DNA of 64,000 bases from Vibrio tubiashii ATCC 19109 (GTDB lineage Bacteria > Pseudomonadota > Gammaproteobacteria > Enterobacterales > Vibrionaceae). A program made the translations under genes and the position numbers. The notes beneath the pieces are model-generated. The model saw only the letters and a list, made by a program, of their open reading frames with translations, was not told where the DNA came from and did no database searches. The stretch spans positions 1-64,000 of the forward strand of contig NZ_CP009357.1 in assembly GCF_000772105.1 (NCBI RefSeq), in the 5' to 3' direction. Positions 51,992-59,786 of this stretch are shown here, piece by piece (positions within the stretch are counted from its first letter, which is position 1; each line of letters begins with the position of its first letter).

Positions 51992-52105
51992 ACCACTGGT
52001 GAAGTAATTCACCAACATACGATGAATTCGACCCTGGAGGGTGTTGCCCTTCAGGGGCTACATCCGTCCGGACGTTGAGGTCATTAAACGAAAGGAAGGT
52101 GTAGT

Positions 52106-52438
52106 ATGGATAATCGTAGAATGTTCAGGGAAATCAGCAGGCTCCGCACAACGGACCTGTTGATTGCCAAGATGGACTGCACCAGGAGAATTGCCCTGTT
52201 TAAATCGTTGAAGCTTGGTCTTCTCGGTTTGCTGGGTATCTTCGTTGGCCATGTCGCCAAATCACTGTTAGCGGCACAAGCTATGTCTTGGATAGACTAC
52301 CTGTCTGTCTCTCTGGCTATGTACTGTGTGATTGGCTATTTGGTCCTCGATGCTCTTGAAGCAAGTTCAACCGCTCTAAAAGAGCTGATCTGCGACCTAC
52401 TTGCCCTCCGGCTGAGTAGGACCGGGAAGAAGTCTTGA
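52106..52438 (+). CDS. Hypothetical two-helix membrane protein
   Basis: 110 aa with two membrane segments (~33-52 and ~62-82) and charged ends. GAAAGGAAGG lies upstream. A hairpin-rich leader (51992-52105) precedes it. Not recognised. Confidence 0.6.
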   Translation: MDNRRMFREISRLRTTDLLIAKMDCTRRIALFKSLKLGLLGLLGIFVGHVAKSLLAAQAMSWIDYLSVSLAMYCVIGYLVLDALEASSTALKELICDLLALRLSRTGKKS

Positions 52439-52481
52439 CAAAAGGCTTCTCTGGGATTATTTAACTAAGAGGGTACAAGTT

Positions 52482-52640
52482 ATGTGGATCACAGTCATGA
52501 ATCTTTTAATGCTGTTAGCTGTTACGTTATTACTACTGTTTACTGGGATAGCCGTTCGCGCCTATGTGCAAGAGCGTCACTCCTGGAAAGACATTGAAGT
52601 AAAAGCGAGCCAGTCTGGCATAAAGGGATTTGATGAATAA
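52482..52640 (+). CDS. Small single-pass membrane protein (52 aa)
   Basis: MWITVMNLLMLLAVTLLLLF begins the product: a 22-residue membrane helix followed by a charged tail (VQERHSWKDIEVKASQ). AGAGGG lies upstream of the ATG, and a terminator begins six bases after the stop, so it is well delimited. It is the last gene of the recombination region. Role unknown. Confidence 0.65.
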   Translation: MWITVMNLLMLLAVTLLLLFTGIAVRAYVQERHSWKDIEVKASQSGIKGFDE

Positions 52641-52645
52641 CAGTT

Positions 52646-52672
52646 AAGGGCCTCTTCGGAGGCCTTTTTCTT
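52646..52672 (+). terminator. terminator ending the recombination region
   Basis: GGCCTC (52649-52654) and GAGGCC (52659-52664) with a TTCG loop, then five Ts. Confidence 0.9.
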
Positions 52673-52679
52673 ATCCGTA

Positions 52680-53237
52680 TTATTTTGATGGGCAGAAGGG
52701 CGATACTTCCAAGTATGCCGCGTTAATTGAGCAGGCAAAATGATATAGCTTCCAAAAGCCATCCAGCTTGTTTCTTTCCAGTACATCTTTCACGGTTCGT
52801 GAATCACAAAGCAGCCTTGGTAGGCAGATAACGTCACCATTTACGGTATAGGAAATAGTTTGAATGTCCGGTATGGACTGAGAAAGTAAGCACAAGATTT
52901 CAGCTTCAGATACTTCTAGTTTTTCGACATCCGCGACGGTATATGAGCGGATCTCTTTTCCAGGAATAAATTCCAAATAATCTGCCTTATCTCCTATAGC
53001 CTGTTCAATGTAAGGAACGGCGCTCTTTATCAGTTTATGTTGAAGTAAACTCGATATTTCAGGCTCGCTTACCAGGTCAATTCTAAGGCGAGGTAATGGT
53101 GCATCCATTCGGTACCAATGCACGAGATCAATCCCTTCACTGCGGCTTTTAACCAGGTGCTGAAGTTCTCGAAAGAATAGGGTGCTGGATGGTATGGATA
53201 AAGTTTCCGATACGTCTATATCGCTAAAGTCGGTCAT
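52680..53237 (-). CDS. Hypothetical protein
   Basis: 185 aa, acidic, soluble, mixed helix and strand. It converges on the terminator at 52646. Weak ribosome site (GGGGGAC). Not recognised; lies next to the XRE and KfrA regulators. Confidence 0.6.
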   Translation of the reverse strand: MTDFSDIDVSETLSIPSSTLFFRELQHLVKSRSEGIDLVHWYRMDAPLPRLRIDLVSEPEISSLLQHKLIKSAVPYIEQAIGDKADYLEFIPGKEIRSYTVADVEKLEVSEAEILCLLSQSIPDIQTISYTVNGDVICLPRLLCDSRTVKDVLERNKLDGFWKLYHFACSINAAYLEVSPFCPSK

Positions 53238-53438
53238 GTTGTCCCCCGGTTCGTCTTGGACCGACTCTTCATACTATGCACCGAAGGTCCGGTGTCATCA
53301 AAAAACTGGAGATTTCTAAAGAAAGTCAGGCCATTAAGGAGGTAGTTCTTCAACATGGAGTGTTTCGCCCGAAGATTTGCTGAAACTGAATACAAACACA
53401 CCAGCGATAGAACCTGGTTGCAGCGGCTTGCTAAGGCG

Positions 53439-53456
53439 TGTCGCGCATGTGCGACA
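53439..53456. promoter_or_regulatory. candidate XRE operator
   Basis: TGTCGC (53439-53444) and GCGACA (53451-53456) form an 18-bp palindrome, and GTCGCA recurs at 53471. A TATAAC box (53460-53465) places it in the -35/-10 spacer of the 53480 gene. Confidence 0.5.
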
Positions 53457-53479
53457 AAGTATAACGTAAAGTCGCATAT

Positions 53480-53710
53480 ATGAGACAGCTACGGCGCAGA
53501 TTATCTGCATTCATGAAGGCAAAACGAGGTGACAAGCCCCTTCGGGAGTTTGCGGCTAGGTATGCCTTGTCAAAAGACACTGTAGCTCGGATTGAGAGCC
53601 AAGATCAAAATGTGACCATCGACATGCTGGAGCATATGTGTAAGGTATTTCGGTGCGATGTAGGTGATCTCTTCCCGCCAGTTGATGTGAGCTCTGCTGA
53701 CGGGGAATAG
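53480..53710 (+). CDS. XRE-family transcriptional regulator
   Basis: 76-aa helix-turn-helix protein (PLREFAARYALSKDTVARIES is the core; ends DVGDLFPP). No Shine-Dalgarno is visible before the ATG, and the likely TATAAC box lies only ~15 bases upstream, so the transcript may be nearly leaderless. The palindrome at 53439 suggests self-repression. Targets unknown. Confidence 0.78.
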   Translation: MRQLRRRLSAFMKAKRGDKPLREFAARYALSKDTVARIESQDQNVTIDMLEHMCKVFRCDVGDLFPPVDVSSADGE

Positions 53711-53713
53711 CCG

Positions 53714-54322
53714 TTATTTTTTCGACTCTTTTGCGATCTCAACCAATTCAGCCTGAAGTGACTTGTTATCGTCTCGTGCTTCTTTCAATTCTTCTTTGAG
53801 GCCTTTGATTTGCTCGTTTCGCTCGTCAACTCGTGCGGACAGGGCAGCCAATTCAGTCTGAAACCGCGCATTCTCTCCCTGGGCAGCGTCCAGGTCGGAC
53901 TTCAATTTCTGGATTTCTTCACCTTGTTCGTGCTCCAGTGTGAGAAGATCTGCAATACGTGTCTCCAGGCGAGAAATCTCATTCAGAGCTTCATCTCTCT
54001 CATGGGCTGCGGCGTCTATATTGGCTTGGGCTTCTTGCTGTATTTTTTCAACGGTAGCAGAAGCCAGTTTACTCGCTGCTGTCCACACCTGGCTGAGAGA
54101 AGTCTCGATGGCTTTTTTCAGCTCAGATGGAATTTCAAGGGCCGCTACAACTCGTGCCTTTTGCGACTCTCTCCATTCTCGCATGACGGGAGAAATGTGG
54201 GATAACGATCCACTCCCCATGCGCTCGCGCACCTGCTCATTGGTTGGGTTCTCGTTGCCCTCGGCAACCAATGCGTTGGCGGCCTCAACGATCCTTTCTT
54301 TGATTTCCGGTTTGATCTTCAT
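53714..54322 (-). CDS. kfrA: KfrA-type plasmid DNA-binding protein
   Basis: 202 aa. KfrA N-domain (KERIVEAANALVAEGNENPT, VRERMGSGSLSHISP) followed by a very long coiled coil (~75-195). KfrA proteins bind repeats at their own promoter and help organise and stabilise plasmids. ATG 54322 is used; the frame is open further upstream but only across the operator region. A 19-bp palindrome at 54353 is the likely binding site. Confidence 0.85.
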   Translation of the reverse strand: MKIKPEIKERIVEAANALVAEGNENPTNEQVRERMGSGSLSHISPVMREWRESQKARVVAALEIPSELKKAIETSLSQVWTAASKLASATVEKIQQEAQANIDAAAHERDEALNEISRLETRIADLLTLEHEQGEEIQKLKSDLDAAQGENARFQTELAALSARVDERNEQIKGLKEELKEARDDNKSLQAELVEIAKESKK

Positions 54323-54352
54323 GGGTATTCTGCCTGCTTTGTATAAAATGTA

Positions 54353-54371
54353 TGTATGTATCGTACATACA
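54353..54371. promoter_or_regulatory. candidate KfrA operator
   Basis: TGTATGTA (54353-54360) and TACATACA (54364-54371) around TCG, with extra TATGTATG and ATACATAC copies adjacent. It lies 31 bases before kfrA. Confidence 0.65.
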
Positions 54372-54431
54372 ATACATACTATACGCAACAATCTGAGTCC
54401 GTCCAAGACTCTCCTAGTGGAGTTTTTGGCA

Positions 54432-54463
54432 GTTGCTAGTTTCAGAACCCGTGAGATAGTGGA
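54432..54463 (+). promoter_or_regulatory. shared promoter-like motif, copy P7
   Basis: GTTGCTAGTTTCAGAACCCG then TGAGATAGTGGA; TTGCTA and GATAGT are 16 bases apart. Upstream of the 54487 operon. Confidence 0.7.
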
Positions 54464-54486
54464 TTTAATCGAATCAGGAGACGAGC

Positions 54487-55047
54487 ATGGACTACAAGTT
54501 TTTGAGTGTGGATCTGTCTGCGGCGACCTTTGAGGGACTCTCTTTGTCTCATCATCGGAAGATCGCATTATTGGGTACCATTACCATCTGGCTGGGGGTG
54601 GGTTACGCCTTTTACCTGGCAGCGTTGCGGTTGGATGCCCTTGGGTGGGCTGAAGATGTTGCTTCAGTTTTCCTAATTGGCGCGTTGATTCATTACATCG
54701 CTGGTGGTCAGTTCATCATGTATAGCGCTGCTCAGACGTTGGCTAGGGTAACTCCGCTCGGTGTCCTTTACCGACAGGACAAGGCCGTGCTTGATAGAGC
54801 CAAAAGAGAGCTGCTCTCGATAGCTCGGGAGGTTCAGTTCAGGGATTACCTGGAATATGGCAAGATCAATCCGGCTATTCGATCCCGTAGTAGTTTGGTG
54901 GTGATGGCTCACCAGAAGAAAGGTGATCTGAATCAGTGGATCGGTAGTGCTCGGAATCTTAAGCAACTGGCAAATCTTGTTTATCAAATATACCTAGTTG
55001 AACAAATCCTGGCGCAAGACATCGAGTCCGAACCTCAACCTTCCTAA
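54487..55047 (+). CDS. Hypothetical two-helix membrane protein
   Basis: 186 aa: two membrane helices (~25-48, ~58-82) and a cytoplasmic helical domain. Starts 24 bases after motif P7, with CAGGAG upstream. A hairpin (AAAGGGTCAT/ATGACCCTTT) follows the stop. Not recognised. Confidence 0.6.
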   Translation: MDYKFLSVDLSAATFEGLSLSHHRKIALLGTITIWLGVGYAFYLAALRLDALGWAEDVASVFLIGALIHYIAGGQFIMYSAAQTLARVTPLGVLYRQDKAVLDRAKRELLSIAREVQFRDYLEYGKINPAIRSRSSLVVMAHQKKGDLNQWIGSARNLKQLANLVYQIYLVEQILAQDIESEPQPS

Positions 55048-55052
55048 ATCAT

Positions 55053-55078
55053 AAAGGGTCATTCTCGCATGACCCTTT
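55053..55078. repeat. AAAGGGTCAT/ATGACCCTTT hairpin, copy 3
   Basis: Perfect 10-bp arms (55053-55062, 55069-55078) around TCTCGC; same core as the hairpins at 5929 and 12455. Six bases after the 54487 gene, possibly a weak terminator. Confidence 0.6.
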
Positions 55079-55137
55079 AAACCTCCTTTTCCTCTTCAGA
55101 ATTCATACCATAGCTTCCAGTAAAAATGGAGGCTTGG

Positions 55138-55302
55138 ATGTTTATCAGTACACCCTTTGTCAGATTCGCAGTTAACCGTCTCTATCGCCAAGGCAAGCTG
55201 GATAAGCAGCAGCGAGATTACCTGATTCTTCAGGACCGCCAGATCAATGTGATGATCACTATTGGCGCATTGGTACTGCTCGCGGCCTATTACATTCGTT
55301 AG
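55138..55302 (+). CDS. Small membrane protein (54 aa)
   Basis: Basic N-terminal half (VRFAVNRLYRQGKLDKQQRD) and a C-terminal membrane helix (~38-52). GGAGG lies five bases before the ATG. Followed 14 bases later by the 55317 gene. Not recognised, but the ribosome site and spacing support it. Confidence 0.6.
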   Translation: MFISTPFVRFAVNRLYRQGKLDKQQRDYLILQDRQINVMITIGALVLLAAYYIR

Positions 55303-55316
55303 ACAGGGGATTTCAT

Positions 55317-55601
55317 GTGAGCAATATCGTTCATGTTGACTTTAGTGCAAGGAAATCTGAAAGGGCATTCAGTGCGGACGTGTACTCCTTTGACATGAAA
55401 AAGTATCGGTTTCAGGTGGTGGCGACATCGATCACAGAAGCTTATTACGCCTTTGTTGCTGAGGCTGTCCAGCATGGTGTGAATGTCATTCGTTGTATAG
55501 CAATTTATCTAGGGCTGGCGGACCAAAGAGCGGAGTACCAGGTTCCGGCAAAGGTTTGGCAACAATATGATCCGGTTGCTGGTGGATTGGTCGAGTTCTG
55601 A
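55317..55601 (+). CDS. Hypothetical protein
   Basis: 94 aa, GTG start (the ATG two bases earlier hits a stop), with AGGGGA upstream. Strand-rich, soluble. Overlaps the next gene by one base. Not recognised. Confidence 0.6.
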   Translation: MSNIVHVDFSARKSERAFSADVYSFDMKKYRFQVVATSITEAYYAFVAEAVQHGVNVIRCIAIYLGLADQRAEYQVPAKVWQQYDPVAGGLVEF

Positions 55602-55900
55602 TGATGAATTGGTTCCGATCTCCAAAATCCTACCCATACATTGTTGTTGCCACTGCATCAATACTGATGATGGTAATTCTCACCTCTGGTGAGCCTGTTT
55701 CCATCACTTTTCCTTTGCTGCTTTTCATGTCCGCAAAACTCAGCGTCATCTTTGGTGCCGTTGAGATTGGTTTGTCGTCCATCGGGCGTTACGAAAGTAA
55801 AGAGGATGTATACCGGGCTATTAGCAGAGCTATCTCTGCATTTGGTATGGCGATGTGCTTCATGTTGTTGATCGGTGCGTATGAGGCCGCGAAGAGGTGA
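55601..55900 (+). CDS. Hypothetical membrane protein
   Basis: 99 aa with about three membrane segments (~12-28, ~34-55, ~78-95). It sits in a chain of overlapping small genes (54487-58749). Not recognised. Confidence 0.6.
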   Translation: MMNWFRSPKSYPYIVVATASILMMVILTSGEPVSITFPLLLFMSAKLSVIFGAVEIGLSSIGRYESKEDVYRAISRAISAFGMAMCFMLLIGAYEAAKR

Positions 55901-55911
55901 GGGCAGAATCC

Positions 55912-56307
55912 GTGAAAATTATCAGGATCAGCGAAAGTCATGTCTTAGCAAATGACCGTTGGCTTTATCACGTTCTTGAGCACCTGGATACCTTCACCTT
56001 GTTGGAGTGCCGGGGAAGAAGAGAAGTCTGCCTTAGAGATATTACGCACACGCTGATTCTTGATCATTTGGATGAAGCAGAAAGTCCTACAGAAATTTTG
56101 AACCAAGTGATGAGTGCTTCCTGCGAAATTAAAACGCTGGTTGTTGTAGCTTCGGAACCAGAAACAGACATCAGTGGAATCGGTTTTGACCTTCATATAG
56201 CAATGCGGCAAGACCTTGATTGCTTGGAAAGCATTGGTGCTGTCTGTGTCAATGACTTGGGCATGGCAGTAAACCTAGTGAAGGACAGTTTGGTGAAAGC
56301 AGCATAG
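55912..56307 (+). CDS. Hypothetical protein
   Basis: 131 aa, soluble. The GTG at 55912 has AGGG eight bases upstream; an in-frame GTG at 55897 would overlap the previous gene. Alternating strands and helices (LLECRGRREVCLRD, IKTLVVVASEPE) resemble a Rossmann-like fold, not assigned. Confidence 0.55.
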   Translation: MKIIRISESHVLANDRWLYHVLEHLDTFTLLECRGRREVCLRDITHTLILDHLDEAESPTEILNQVMSASCEIKTLVVVASEPETDISGIGFDLHIAMRQDLDCLESIGAVCVNDLGMAVNLVKDSLVKAA

Positions 56308-56316
56308 GAAACAGAG

Positions 56317-56901
56317 ATGAATGATGAAGCGGCACAATTGATGGAGGAGGTGGATACCGAGAATCAAAAATCGGTTTCCTACGACGATGAAACTGTTATC
56401 TGGGAAGGAAGGCCTTCTCAGTGGGTGAACCTGGGCACTTTTCTCTGGTGGGGCGTGTTTTTCATCGGTTCTGCCGTATCACTGTTCCTCTGGGATGCAG
56501 GTTTGAACGATGGGTACAGTGCTCTCATCAATGAGGCTGTTTATTGGGTTTGCTATGGCCTTATGGGATTGTCGATTACCAGCATCCTCTACGCCTATCT
56601 CTCTGTACATTATGAGCACACTGTTATCACGCGAAACAAGATCAAGGAAGCGAAGGGGATCACAAGTATCTTCCGGCAGGAGTTGTTCTGCGAGATCAGC
56701 GACATCAAAGATATTAACAGCCCTCCAGCCGGGCTTCTTGGCCTTGTGGGGTTGTCAACGCTGGTTATTGAAACTAACGACGACGATCAGCCAATTATAA
56801 AGATCCGTGCGATCAAGAATCGCGACCAATTAATTGAAAAGCTCCTTCCTATTTGGCGCAAGCTGAAAATCGAGCGAAAGGGGTACTTTGGAGACCGATA
56901 A
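56317..56901 (+). CDS. Membrane PH-domain protein (bPH_2-like)
   Basis: 194 aa: an N-terminal segment with ETVIWEGRPSQW, two membrane helices (~50-68, ~80-105) and a C-terminal PH-like beta domain (ITRNKIKEAKGITSIFRQELFCEISDI). This is the bPH_2/DUF304 arrangement. It overlaps the next start by one base. Role in membrane sensing or envelope upkeep unknown. Confidence 0.7.
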   Translation: MNDEAAQLMEEVDTENQKSVSYDDETVIWEGRPSQWVNLGTFLWWGVFFIGSAVSLFLWDAGLNDGYSALINEAVYWVCYGLMGLSITSILYAYLSVHYEHTVITRNKIKEAKGITSIFRQELFCEISDIKDINSPPAGLLGLVGLSTLVIETNDDDQPIIKIRAIKNRDQLIEKLLPIWRKLKIERKGYFGDR

Positions 56902-57395
56902 TGAAAAAGACAAAGTATGCTGCCCTGTTTGGGGGTTTGGCGATTTCCTCCCTATGCCTTGCTGGACCGCCAGAGCGTCATGATCCTGCGTTTAGGAATG
57001 CCACGAAAGAAACTGCTATTGAGTTTGTGGGCAAGTATTACGCCCATATGGATCGAGGGATGTCTAGGAGGCACCTTGAAAGCTACTGGACCGAAGACAA
57101 GATAGAGCAGCTCGATAAACTGACGGTAAGCATTGCTGAGAGAACTGGTAAAGCGCTGGTTCACGAAAGCCAGCGGCTAATGGATCTTGAGCACATGGAA
57201 TCCCGGTGTGAAGACATTGACCTTGTGAAAGCTAAAGCCTATGGATCGCCATCGAGAAAGGCAAAGCTTGAGTATGTCGTTAACAATCACTGCGAGAGCT
57301 GGAGAGGGTCTTTTTCGAGAACCATTAACTTGCGGTTTTCTTCCGATCAGAAACATTGGTTGATTGACGAAATTGAAGATGGAGAAAAGCAATGA
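56901..57395 (+). CDS. Hypothetical exported protein
   Basis: 164 aa: signal peptide (~20 residues, ending CLAG), then a domain with two cysteine positions and a WLIDEIED end. Size and alternating layout resemble NTF2-like exported proteins, not firmly. ATG 56901 follows the PH gene directly. Four-base overlap with the next gene. Confidence 0.6.
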   Translation: MKKTKYAALFGGLAISSLCLAGPPERHDPAFRNATKETAIEFVGKYYAHMDRGMSRRHLESYWTEDKIEQLDKLTVSIAERTGKALVHESQRLMDLEHMESRCEDIDLVKAKAYGSPSRKAKLEYVVNNHCESWRGSFSRTINLRFSSDQKHWLIDEIEDGEKQ

Positions 57396-58237
57396 GGTTG
57401 TTAGGTATCTTGGTCGCGCTCAGTCTTTCATTATTCAGCTCTATTGCAGCGTCAGAGTCGAACAGTCCGGCAGAAAAGCCGTTCCCTGAAGTAACCTTTG
57501 ACAAGGTTCAGGAAATATTCGGCCATAACCTGGACACTGACGATACCGTCCTCAAGACGCTGTTGTTGGCTATCGGGATGGATCACACATCGACTGAATC
57601 ACCTCACGCCAACGAGCGGATTGGCATTCCCTATATAGTCCATGAAGGGCCGGGCTATTGGGTGGCGCGTCTTAAATCCGGTGAAAGAAAGCTTGAAGTC
57701 CTGGTCAACAATGCCTTGCTTCTGCTTTTCACCAAAGAAGAAATTCCCAGGGCGCAGGAGACGGCTTTTGCATTAATGAAATCTGCCGCAGACAAAGGGT
57801 ACTGGCCAGCGGATTACTATGTGGCAGAAAGTAATTTGTCGAAGCACTTGACGGTGGATTACACCGAAGGATCGTCGTCCGTAAGGGTGATGGATGAAAA
57901 GTCAAAGGTGATTGCTAAGGACACCATGACCCGATACAACCGTTGCGCTGACATGGGCTTTGCGCCTTGCCAATATCGAATTGGGTTCTGGCTATCCAGC
58001 TCAACAAAGACGCTCAAAGATGGGCTGGATGTACTCAGAACGGCGATTCACACCTCCAGAAATGACACTCGCTACCAGGGTGTGCTCGATGGCGCTTTAA
58101 TCATGGCGGCAAAGGAGATCGTCTTTAAGGGGGATCAGGTCGGCATGGATAAGGTCGTCCGTGAAGAGTACGCCAATCTGGTAAAGCAGCAGCTTGCTAT
58201 GCTTGCCAAGGCAGCAAAAGAAAGCGAAAAGAAGTAA
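57392..58237 (+). CDS. Exported Sel1-like repeat protein
   Basis: 281 aa: signal peptide (~20 residues, ending IAAS), then helical repeats; AFALMKSAADKGYWPADYY and MTRYNRCADMGFAPCQYRIG are Sel1-like units. Such proteins act as periplasmic adaptors. Lysine-rich C-terminus. Partner unknown. Confidence 0.68.
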   Translation: MRLLGILVALSLSLFSSIAASESNSPAEKPFPEVTFDKVQEIFGHNLDTDDTVLKTLLLAIGMDHTSTESPHANERIGIPYIVHEGPGYWVARLKSGERKLEVLVNNALLLLFTKEEIPRAQETAFALMKSAADKGYWPADYYVAESNLSKHLTVDYTEGSSSVRVMDEKSKVIAKDTMTRYNRCADMGFAPCQYRIGFWLSSSTKTLKDGLDVLRTAIHTSRNDTRYQGVLDGALIMAAKEIVFKGDQVGMDKVVREEYANLVKQQLAMLAKAAKESEKK

Positions 58238-58253
58238 CAGGTGAGGCTTCGAG

Positions 58254-58463
58254 ATGGACGTTCAATCATCTTCTTTTCGCTACGGCCTATATCTTGATCC
58301 GGCACCTGATGATGAGGTTGTACCCTGTCTGAAAGAGGCGGAAAAGAAGGCAAAAAGCTTGTCTATGGATAAAGGTGGTGTGCTCGTTGCTGTCTGGCAG
58401 GATGGGGATAGGGTTGTTCGCCTTTTCGCGGGTGGAGATGAGTTTGTTCCTGTGAAGCTCTGA
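58254..58463 (+). CDS. Hypothetical small protein
   Basis: 69 aa, soluble, strand-rich end (GGVLVAVWQDGDRVVRLFAGGDEF). GTGAGG precedes the ATG. Not recognised. Confidence 0.55.
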   Translation: MDVQSSSFRYGLYLDPAPDDEVVPCLKEAEKKAKSLSMDKGGVLVAVWQDGDRVVRLFAGGDEFVPVKL

Positions 58464-58485
58464 TTTTGTATTGTTGGAAGCTCAG

Positions 58486-58749
58486 ATGATAACGTTTGTA
58501 ACCGATATTCTCTCACCTGCTGAACCTGATATTCTGAAAGGGTTTGAGCACTATGATCTGGTTTTTGTACCGTTGGATGATGATTTAAGTGCAGACTTCC
58601 TTCGGATTTCACCTCCGGAAACTGGGTGGTCACACGATGAACTCTGTCGCCACTCTGGGAGGCTTGAGTGTGGTGACGCTTACCTCGCTCCTCCGGGTAT
58701 TCCTCTGAATATCCCATCGGCTCAATGGGTCGGTAGCTCTGAGGTTTAA
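58486..58749 (+). CDS. Hypothetical protein
   Basis: 87 aa, acidic, Pro-rich C-terminus. ATG 58486 has GGAAG; the frame opens at a TTG 15 bases earlier. Last gene of the small-protein run; converges with the DsbA-like gene. Not recognised. Confidence 0.5.
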   Translation: MITFVTDILSPAEPDILKGFEHYDLVFVPLDDDLSADFLRISPPETGWSHDELCRHSGRLECGDAYLAPPGIPLNIPSAQWVGSSEV

Positions 58750-58817
58750 ATTGCTACTGACCCAGTATGCGTTGAAATTGTGGTGCAACTTCCTTTGACT
58801 CCAGTGACACAATTCTC

Positions 58818-59603
58818 CTATTGGCTCAGTATCTGCTGTACCGCCTGAAGAAGCTGCTCTGGCGTGCGGTATCCCTTCAGGAGGTAGTCCTTACCTGTCT
58901 GGTTATCCAGGATGCGGATAGCCGGTGTCGCAGTAATACCGGCGCGGCGGCCATCTTCATAGTCCTGATTGATCTTGCCCTTATGGTCATCCGAGGCAAG
59001 ACAGTTACCGATGAGGCTTCCGTTAAGTCCGAATGATCGAACGTATTCCGGAATATCACCCAGGCCTTTGCCATTTCCTTTCGTGTCCATCATGAACCTT
59101 TCCAGGGCGATCCACGCGGTTCGGTTGTCATAGGCTTCCTTTACGCACTCAATGGCTTGGCTTTCAATAGCCGCGACCGGGTTATGGCTGCCGAGGGGAA
59201 AGTGTTTGAATTCCCAGTTAATCACGCCTTTCGAGTGTTCTACGACTTGTTTGATGCTCCCGTGCATCTTTCGGCAGTAGGGGCATTCGATGTCTCCATA
59301 CTCTTGAAGCGTAATTCTCGCGTTGAGCTCACCATAGATCAGTCGGTTGTCCGGCGTAGATACCTGGGCTAACTGAAACTGTTCTTCCAAGCTGGACAGG
59401 AGTTCTTGCGCCTTGCGCTTCTCCAGTGAGGATAGCCGGTCATCGACCAGTGTGATCACGTCATGTTGAGAGAGGTGCTCTCCGGGGGGCTGGTCAGTAC
59501 GGGCCTTCAGGTTAATCAGCTCCGTGTGTAGATAGATGTTGGATGCTATAAGAGCGACTGTTGAGATGCTCAAAACCCCGGTTATTAACTGATTTCCGCG
59601 CAT
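58818..59603 (-). CDS. DsbA-like thiol oxidoreductase
   Basis: 261 aa: N-terminal membrane anchor (~6-25), a coiled linker, and a thioredoxin fold with CPYC (107-110) and the cis-Pro motif TATPAIRI. Periplasmic disulfide oxidant or isomerase of the DsbA/BdbD kind. The transfer proteins (TraU-like, PFL_4693-like) are rich in cysteines, so it may serve them. Divergent from the BREX operon. Confidence 0.85.
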   Translation of the reverse strand: MRGNQLITGVLSISTVALIASNIYLHTELINLKARTDQPPGEHLSQHDVITLVDDRLSSLEKRKAQELLSSLEEQFQLAQVSTPDNRLIYGELNARITLQEYGDIECPYCRKMHGSIKQVVEHSKGVINWEFKHFPLGSHNPVAAIESQAIECVKEAYDNRTAWIALERFMMDTKGNGKGLGDIPEYVRSFGLNGSLIGNCLASDDHKGKINQDYEDGRRAGITATPAIRILDNQTGKDYLLKGYRTPEQLLQAVQQILSQ

Positions 59604-59712
59604 AAAATCCTCATTTTTCCAGCAAATAAGGCACTTTAATCAATCTGGTTGTTGAGATCCGGGTTAATGGGTCAGGTATCCTCAACCTATTACCATGAAT
59701 ACTCAAAGTTGT

Positions 59713-59739
59713 TTTACAGTATAAAAACTTTACAGTAAA
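59713..59739. promoter_or_regulatory. candidate BrxR operator repeats
   Basis: TTTACAGTA occurs at 59713-59721 and 59729-59737, 16 bp apart; the second extends to the palindrome TTTACAGTAAA. It lies ~50 bp before brxR, where BrxR proteins bind in other BREX loci. Confidence 0.55.
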
Positions 59740-59786
59740 TAAATTATGGGGTAGCCTGATTATGTGATGGTTTAATGAGGCTACTC

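Noticed and set aside
53940..54533. 197-codon frame antisense to kfrA
   Set aside because: Opposite strand of a well-supported coiled-coil gene and crosses its operator; no ribosome site.
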